A stretch of DNA of 61,082 nt from Roseospira goensis (GTDB lineage Bacteria; Pseudomonadota; Alphaproteobacteria; Rhodospirillales; Rhodospirillaceae), in contig NZ_JACIGI010000022.1 of assembly GCF_014197795.1 (NCBI RefSeq), positions 1 to 61,082 on the forward strand, read 5' to 3'. Under the pieces are notes generated by a model. It saw only the letters and a program-made list of their open reading frames with translations. It searched no databases and was not told the origin of the DNA. Position 1 is the stretch's first letter; every line of letters begins with the position of its first letter. The translations under genes were made by a program, and so were the position numbers. Shown piece by piece: positions 56,597 through 61,082 of the stretch.

Positions 56597-57550
56597 GTGA
56601 GCTGGACCGCCTGCCCCGAGCCTGTCGCGCCCGCACCGCCGGCAGCCGCCGACGCCGCTAAAGCCGACCCCGTTGAAACGGTCATCGTGCCGCGCGCCCG
56701 CGACATCGGCGCCTTCGAGGTCAGGCGCGCCCTGCCCGCCGCGCAGCGCCAAATGGTCGGGCCGTTCATCTTCCTGGACCAGATGGGGCCGGCCACCTTT
56801 GCCGACGGTCGGGGCATGGACGTGCGGGCGCATCCCCACATCGGGCTGGCCACCGTCACCTATCTCTATAAGGGCGGCATCCAGCACCGCGACAGCCTCG
56901 GCCAAGACCTGGAGATCCGACCCGGCGCCGTGAACTGGATGATCGCCGGACGCGGCATCACCCATTCGGAGCGCTCGCCCCCCGCGCGCCGCCGCGCGGG
57001 GGAGCGCCTGTTCGGGCTTCAGACCTGGGTCGCGCTGCCCCAGGCGCACGAGGAGACCGAGCCGGACTTCCAGCACGTGCCCGAGGCCGATCTGCCGGTG
57101 ATCGCGGACACGGGGACCCGGGTGCGCGTCATCCTGGGCACGGCCTACGGCGCGCGGGCGCCGGTGACGGTGTTCTCCGAGACCCTCTACGCCGACGCCA
57201 CCCTCGCCGATGGCGCCCGCCTGCCGCTGCCGGACGAGCACGAGGACCGCGGGGTCTACGTCGTCGCCGGCGCGGTGGAGGTGGCGGGAACGCGATACGA
57301 GGCCGGCCGTCTGCTGGTGGTCCGGCCGGGCGACGCCATCACCCTGACGGCACGCGGGGAGACCCGCTTGATGCTGGTGGGCGGGGCGACACTGGAGGGG
57401 CCACGGCACATCTGGTGGAACTTCGTCTCCTCGCGCCCGGAGCGCATCGAGGCGGCCAAGGCCGCCTGGGCGGCGGGGGACTGGACCGACGGTCCGTTCC
57501 GGCTGCCGCCGAGCGACAGTGCGGAGACCATCCCGCTGCCGGCGGGCTGA
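56597..57550 (+). CDS. Pirin-family protein, about 317 aa
   Basis: A bicupin protein. The metal-binding region is DVRAHPHIGLATVTYLYKGGIQHRDSLG, followed by MIAGRGITHSERSP, GLQTWVALP and the C-terminal IWWNFVSSRPERIEAAKAAW. Bacterial pirins include quercetin dioxygenase-like enzymes and regulators; the exact role is unknown. GTG at 56597, preceded by GGAGA, is chosen as start; another GTG at 56546 is possible. Confidence 0.88.
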   Translation: MSWTACPEPVAPAPPAAADAAKADPVETVIVPRARDIGAFEVRRALPAAQRQMVGPFIFLDQMGPATFADGRGMDVRAHPHIGLATVTYLYKGGIQHRDSLGQDLEIRPGAVNWMIAGRGITHSERSPPARRRAGERLFGLQTWVALPQAHEETEPDFQHVPEADLPVIADTGTRVRVILGTAYGARAPVTVFSETLYADATLADGARLPLPDEHEDRGVYVVAGAVEVAGTRYEAGRLLVVRPGDAITLTARGETRLMLVGGATLEGPRHIWWNFVSSRPERIEAAKAAWAAGDWTDGPFRLPPSDSAETIPLPAG

Positions 57551-57642
57551 ACGCGGCGTGTCATCGGGCTCGACAGCGCGCGCGCGGTGATGGAGGATGC
57601 CGGCCCCCTTCCTCCCTGCTGCCCGCGAGGCCCTGTCGTCCG

Positions 57643-57933
57643 ATGATCCGTCATGTCGTGATGTTCACCCTGAAGGCCCCCGAGAACCTGGAGGCCGCGC
57701 GTCGCGGCCTGGAGCGCCTGGCGGCGATCCCCCACGCCCGCGCGCTGGAGGTGGTGCCCAACCTCAAGCGCGACCAGATCGGCAACGAGGTCGACCTCGT
57801 GGTCCATGCGGTGTTCGACGACACAGCCGCCCTGGACGCCTACAAGCGCCATCCCCTGTATGCCGAGGCCATCGCCGCCGTGCGCCCCTTGCGCGAGATC
57901 CGGCTGGCGGCGGACTTCGTGACGGATCTGTAG
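57643..57933 (+). CDS. Dabb-family (stress-responsive A/B barrel) protein, 96 aa
   Basis: The single Dabb domain begins MIRHVVMFTLK, then LERLAAIPHARALEVVPNLKRD, then DLVVHAVFDDTAALDAYKRHPLY. Such dimeric barrels occur in stress proteins and some cyclases. No active-site argument can be made. The start at 57643 matches the family. Confidence 0.9.
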   Translation: MIRHVVMFTLKAPENLEAARRGLERLAAIPHARALEVVPNLKRDQIGNEVDLVVHAVFDDTAALDAYKRHPLYAEAIAAVRPLREIRLAADFVTDL

Positions 57934-58340
57934 CGGCCGGTGACGGTCGGGCGGATCGTGCCGGCCGGCCCGGCACATCTTGCCGGGCGGCGCCTGCCGC
58001 CGGCCAGGCTGATCGCCTTCCAGGCTGCACCGGGCAACACCCTCCATTCGGCGTTCCACCACCTGGTGAATGTGCACCGTCCGGCCCGATCACGCGTGCC
58101 ACCGGTAGGTCACTACGGCCTTGTCCCCCGAGGCACGGCCGATATCCTGGGTCACATGGGTCTTGAGTTGGTGGGTTGTACAATCGCCGGCGCCTGCACG
58201 CGGCGCTCGGCTGCATCACCCTGGAGCAAGCCGGGCTTCGCGCCGCATGACCCGGTGTCCACTTTTTCAGGGCAAGGTCAAACGGCTGTTGCCTCATCGT
58301 CGATGTTGCCGCCGGGCGCGAACGCGCTATAGTCCCGTCC
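57934..58340. other. Intergenic region before the two-component pair
   Basis: No gene is seen. The last 35 bp hold a promoter (58306-58333) for the response regulator. The centre has GC-rich inverted sequence (GCCGGCC..., 57960-58010) without a T-tract. Confidence 0.5.
58306..58333 (+). promoter_or_regulatory. Promoter giving a leaderless response-regulator transcript
   Basis: TTGCCG (58306-58311), 16-bp spacer, TATAGT (58328-58333). Transcription would begin at about 58340-58341, the A of the ATG. Confidence 0.55.
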
Positions 58341-59018
58341 ATGCGGATCCTGGTTGTCGAAGACGATGCCGAGGCCGCGGCCTACCTCGCCAAGGGGCTG
58401 CGGGAAAGTGGCTATGTGGTCGACCATGCCGACAACGGCATGGACGGCCTCTACATGGCGACCAATGAAACCTACGACGCCATCGTGCTGGACCGAATGC
58501 TGCCCCGCCTGGACGGGCTGGCGGTGGTCGAGACCCTGCGCAAGGCCGGCAAGCAGACGCCGGTCCTGATCCTCTCCGCCCTGGGCGAGGTGGATGCGCG
58601 TGTGCAGGGTCTGCGCGCCGGCGGCGACGACTATCTCGCCAAGCCCTACGCCTTCTCGGAGTTGCTGGCCCGGCTGGAGGCGCTGTTGCGGCGCGGCGAT
58701 GGACCAACGCAACAGACCCGGCTCCAGGTCGGCGACCTGGAGATGGACCTGCTGGCCCGCCAGGTGACCCGCTCCGGCCGCGCCATCACCCTGCAGCCGC
58801 GCGAGTTCCGCCTGCTCGAATACCTGATGCGCCATGCCGGCCAGGTGGTGACGCGCACCATGCTGCTGGAAAACGTCTGGGACTATCACTTCGATCCGCA
58901 GACCAACGTCATTGATGTCCACGTCAGCCGGCTGCGCCAGAAGGTCGACAAGGACTTCGACAAGCCGCTGATCCAGACCGTGCGGGGCGCGGGCTATTGC
59001 CTGCGGGAGCCCGATTAA
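58341..59018 (+). CDS. OmpR-family response regulator, 225 aa
   Basis: Receiver domain residues 1-118 with phospho-acceptor D51 (IVLDRMLPRLDG), acidic E7/D8/D9 and K104 in AKPYAFSE. A winged-helix DNA-binding domain follows (130-222: LQPREFRLLEYLMRHAGQVVTRTMLLENVWDYHFDPQTNVIDVHVSRLRQKVD). It resembles CusR/CzcR-type regulators; no metal genes are adjacent. No ribosome site precedes the ATG and the -10 box is 7 bp away, so the mRNA may be leaderless. The kinase gene overlaps its stop. Confidence 0.93.
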   Translation: MRILVVEDDAEAAAYLAKGLRESGYVVDHADNGMDGLYMATNETYDAIVLDRMLPRLDGLAVVETLRKAGKQTPVLILSALGEVDARVQGLRAGGDDYLAKPYAFSELLARLEALLRRGDGPTQQTRLQVGDLEMDLLARQVTRSGRAITLQPREFRLLEYLMRHAGQVVTRTMLLENVWDYHFDPQTNVIDVHVSRLRQKVDKDFDKPLIQTVRGAGYCLREPD

Positions 59019-60444
59019 GGCCGCCGTTCCCACCGCCCGCCTGTTTCGCACCACGGTCTTCCGGCTGGCGCTGATCTCCGCCGTCGTGTTCGCCCTGCTC
59101 TCCGGGGTCGTGCTCGGGCTGGTCTACTGGACCACCGCCGCCCTGATCGACCAGCAGACCGTGACGGCGGTCAACACGGAGATGGCCGGCCTCAAGGACA
59201 TCTACCACCGCGGCGGTCCCAACGCCCTGGTCTCCGCCCTGGAGAACCGGGTCACCGGCTATCAGGGCTACCACCACATCTACCTGTTGGCGCCGCTGGA
59301 CGGCGAGCCACTGGTCGGCAACCTGCGCCAGTGGCCCAAGGTCGAGCCGGACCGCAACGGCTGGATGCACTTCATGGTGGAAAGCGAGATCGAGGGCCGG
59401 CGCCAGCTCTGGCCCGCCCACGCCCGCGTCGTGCATCTGTCCAGCGGCCTGCGCCTGCTGGTTGGGCGCGATATGACAGAGCGTACCGGCTTTGCCCGTA
59501 TCATGGAGCAGTCCCTGGCCTTTGCCCTCGGGGCTGCCCTGATCCTGGGCATCATCGGCGGCATCATCATGAGCCGCAACCTGTTGCGGCGGATCGATGC
59601 GGTCAACCGCACGGCCCAGACCATCCTGGAAGGCGACCTGTCCGGGCGGGTGCCGGTCTCGGGCGGCGGCGACGAGTTCGACCGCTTGGCGATCAACCTC
59701 AACAGCATGCTGGACCGCATCCAGAAGCTGGTGTCGGCCATGCGCGACGTGACCGACAACATCGCCCACGACCTGCGCAGCCCCCTCAACCGCATGCGCT
59801 CGCGTCTGGAGATCACCCTGGTCGGCAAGCCCGACCTGGAGGAATACCGCCACTCGCTGGAGGGGGCGCTGGAGGACACCGACCACATCCTGCACACCTT
59901 CAACGCCCTGCTGTCGATCGCCCGCATCGAGGGCCGCAACGCGGTTGAGACCTTCGCGCCCGTCGACCTCAGCGAGCTGGCCGCCAATACCGTGGATCTC
60001 TACGAGCCGGTGGCCGAGGAGCGCGGCCAGAGCCTGACCTTCACGCCACCCCTCGGCGAGCGACCGACCACCGTCATGGGCGACCGCCACCTGCTGTCCC
60101 AGATGACCGCCAACCTGGTCGACAACGCCATCAAGTACACCCAGGACGGCGGCCGCATCGAGGTCGCGGTGCGCTTCGACGCCACCGGCGCCGTGCATCT
60201 GGTGGTCGGCGATAACGGTCCCGGCATCCCGGAGAAGTTCCGGCACAGCGTGCTGGACCGCTTCGTACGCCTGGAGCAGAGCCGCCACACCGTGGGCACC
60301 GGGCTCGGGCTCAGCCTGGTGGCGGCGGTCGCCGACCTGCATGGGGCGCGCCTGGAGCTGTCGGACAACGCCCCCGGCCTGCGCGTCGAACTCGCCTTTC
60401 CCGACCGGGCCGCCCCGCCGGCCCAGGCCGAGGCGGCGGAGTGA
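59014..60444 (+). CDS. Sensor histidine kinase partner of the OmpR-type regulator
   Basis: The order is a first membrane helix (FRLALISAVVFALLSGVVLGLVYW), a periplasmic sensor region, a second helix (LAFALGAALILGIIGGIIM), HAMP, HisKA with NIAHDLRSPLNRMRSRLE, and HATPase with NLVDNAIKYT, DNGPGIP and GTGLGLSLVAAVADLHG. The first standard start codon is GTG 59086, which would cut into helix 1. The full helix requires an earlier start: ATT at 59014, overlapping the regulator's TAA and preceded by GGGAG, or CTG at 59041. Function is sure; the start is not. Confidence 0.88.
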   Translation: MKAAVPTARLFRTTVFRLALISAVVFALLSGVVLGLVYWTTAALIDQQTVTAVNTEMAGLKDIYHRGGPNALVSALENRVTGYQGYHHIYLLAPLDGEPLVGNLRQWPKVEPDRNGWMHFMVESEIEGRRQLWPAHARVVHLSSGLRLLVGRDMTERTGFARIMEQSLAFALGAALILGIIGGIIMSRNLLRRIDAVNRTAQTILEGDLSGRVPVSGGGDEFDRLAINLNSMLDRIQKLVSAMRDVTDNIAHDLRSPLNRMRSRLEITLVGKPDLEEYRHSLEGALEDTDHILHTFNALLSIARIEGRNAVETFAPVDLSELAANTVDLYEPVAEERGQSLTFTPPLGERPTTVMGDRHLLSQMTANLVDNAIKYTQDGGRIEVAVRFDATGAVHLVVGDNGPGIPEKFRHSVLDRFVRLEQSRHTVGTGLGLSLVAAVADLHGARLELSDNAPGLRVELAFPDRAAPPAQAEAAE

Positions 60445-60521
60445 ATGACCGCGCCCGGGTCGCGGAGCCACGGGTGCGGCAGACGTCCGCTCACAGCGGC
60501 ACCAGGCGGGAGAAAAAGGGG

Positions 60522-60550
60522 TTGCCAAGGCGCCGGTCAGCGGCTAAAAG
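60522..60550 (+). promoter_or_regulatory. Putative promoter of tRNA-Thr
   Basis: TTGCCA (60522-60527), 17-bp spacer, TAAAAG (60545-60550), about 60 bp before the tRNA. Confidence 0.45.
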
Positions 60551-60611
60551 ACCGCCCTCACCGCGACGCGGGACGCCACGGCCTCCCTCCTTTTCGCGGT
60601 GCTGACAATGG

Positions 60612-60686
60612 GCCGCCGTAGCTCAGGGGTAGAGCACACCCTTGGTAAGGGTGGGGTCGGGTGTTCAATTCACCCCGGCGGCACCA
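60612..60686 (+). tRNA. tRNA-Thr (anticodon GGT)
   Basis: A complete cloverleaf: acceptor GCCGCCG/CGGCGGC, D-arm GCTCAGGGGTAGAGC, anticodon stem CACCC/GGGTG with loop TTGGTAA (anticodon GGT), T-arm GGGTG-TTCAATT-CACCC, discriminator A and encoded CCA, followed by TTTTT. It is the probable attachment gene of the prophage that runs off the right edge. Confidence 0.97.
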
Positions 60687-60819
60687 TTTTTCTTCCTGAT
60701 ATCTCAATGCTTTGTCCGCCGCTGTTCGGTGTCCTCCGGATCACGGGGAATCACGAACAAGCGGCGAACATGATGCATAAACCGGGGGAAGACCGGGGGA
60801 GACGTTCCCGGCGCGTTCT

Positions 60820-60936
60820 TCAGTTTCGGCCCCGCCGCGTCCTCTCGATCGCCCGCACCTCGCTCATCCGCTCCCGGCAGATGGCGCCGGCCGCGCGCTC
60901 CTCAGCGAGGGCGATGGTCAGCGTGATCATGTCCAT
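60820..60936 (-). CDS. Small phage-type ORF, 38 aa
   Basis: ATG at 60936 overlaps the DUF1353 stop (ATGGACATGA). The peptide begins MDMITLTIALAEERAAGAIC, probably one amphipathic helix with a basic end. The overlap with a phage gene makes translation likely; no family is recognised. No equivalent follows the left DUF1353 copy. Confidence 0.5.
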   Translation of the reverse strand: MDMITLTIALAEERAAGAICRERMSEVRAIERTRRGRN

Positions 60937-61082
60937 GGGGTCGGACCGCGCCGCCGCCAATACGTCCAGCCGCCGGCGCGGACGGCTGCGTACATGAGGG
61001 TGCGGCGCAGCCAGGTGACGCCGGCGGCCCTCAGCAGGTCTCGGAAAATGGCGTCGGCCTGGGCGCGGGCGACCGGGGCGCC
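60927..61082 (-). CDS. C-terminal fragment of a DUF1353-family phage protein (right copy)
   Basis: Read inward from the right edge: 51 residues with the same ADAIFRDLLRAAGV and LMYAAVRAGGWTYW runs as the left copy, then a different end (RRRGPTPWT) and TGA. The two genes are homologous but distinct, so these are two related prophages and not one sequence read twice. The N-terminus is off the window. Confidence 0.6.
   Translation of the reverse strand, partial: GAPVARAQADAIFRDLLRAAGVTWLRRTLMYAAVRAGGWTYWRRRGPTPWT
60988..61082. repeat. Right arm of the 95-bp terminal inverted repeat
   Basis: Perfect reverse complement of bases 1-95; see the left arm. Confidence 0.9.

Larger units (their letters stand above)
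60687..61082. mobile_element. End of a prophage or related element beside tRNA-Thr
   Basis: Everything after the tRNA 3' end differs in character from the chromosome: a small overlapping ORF and a DUF1353 gene on the minus strand, nearly identical to the left edge. ATCACG-type short repeats at 60738-60760 could be integrase arm sites. An intact tRNA at one end is expected for integration into a tRNA 3' end. No integrase is in view. Confidence 0.55.

Overview
The window is very GC-rich and its genes look alphaproteobacterial, most like purple non-sulfur or free-living Rhodospirillales. The evidence is a classical molybdenum-nitrogenase cofactor operon behind a NifA/sigma-54 promoter, an E. coli-type frdABCD fumarate reductase, ectoine biosynthesis, and the alphaproteobacterial core blocks DUF177-rpmF-plsX-fabH-ihfA-merR and yajC-secD-secF. 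The ectABC genes, together with the trehalose gene treY, suggest a saline or osmotically variable habitat. The placement is inference from gene content; no genus can be proved from the sequence alone.

Both contig ends are mobile DNA. Bases 1-95 and 60988-61082 are perfect inverted copies, and each encodes the C-terminus of a phage-type DUF1353 protein reading inward. The window therefore probably stops where two related prophages share sequence. The right-hand prophage abuts an intact tRNA-Thr(GGT) gene (60612-60686). On the left, a compact integrative element (about 554-7749) is flanked by direct copies of the 3' end of a tRNA-Ser gene. It carries a tyrosine integrase, a DUF4258/MqsA-like toxin-antitoxin pair, an AlpA-like HTH protein, a primase-polymerase, a DUF3987 protein and two unknown proteins, most of them chained by ATGA overlaps. 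Next to it lies an internally deleted type III restriction/helicase gene (7842-8717), then two long palindromes.

The middle is chromosomal. It holds a PAS histidine kinase (9.0-10.8 kb), treY (10.9-14.0), frdABCD (14.2-17.5), an EEP-family hydrolase and a phospholipase D/VTT protein (17.6-20.7), ectA-ectB-ectC (21.6-24.2), a FecR-domain Tat protein and uvrA (24.4-27.9), a livGFHM ABC transporter without a binding protein (28.3-31.7), bamE divergent from a cytochrome bc1 assembly gene (31.8-33.1), DUF177-rpmF-plsX-fabH-ihfA-merR (33.1-37.6), DUF815, yajC-secD-secF-Mth938 (37.7-42.8), sodB, and a squalene/phytoene synthase-family protein (42.9-44.6).

The nif operon nifE-nifN-nifX-DUF269-fdxB-nifQ (45.7-50.5) makes and delivers the nitrogenase cofactor. 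It has a NifA upstream activator site, an IHF-like site and a -24/-12 promoter in canonical order, and ihfA lies in the same window. Downstream are an MFS transporter, an Sfp-type phosphopantetheinyl transferase, cysD-cysNC (sulfate activation), a pirin, a Dabb protein, and a two-component pair (58.3-60.4) with unusual translation signals.

The most unexpected structural signal is a dispersed palindromic repeat family. Three copies (31721-31818, 42179-42317, 50534-50626) each begin exactly at the TAG stop codon of an unrelated gene (bamE, secF, nifQ), and their stem shows compensating base changes.
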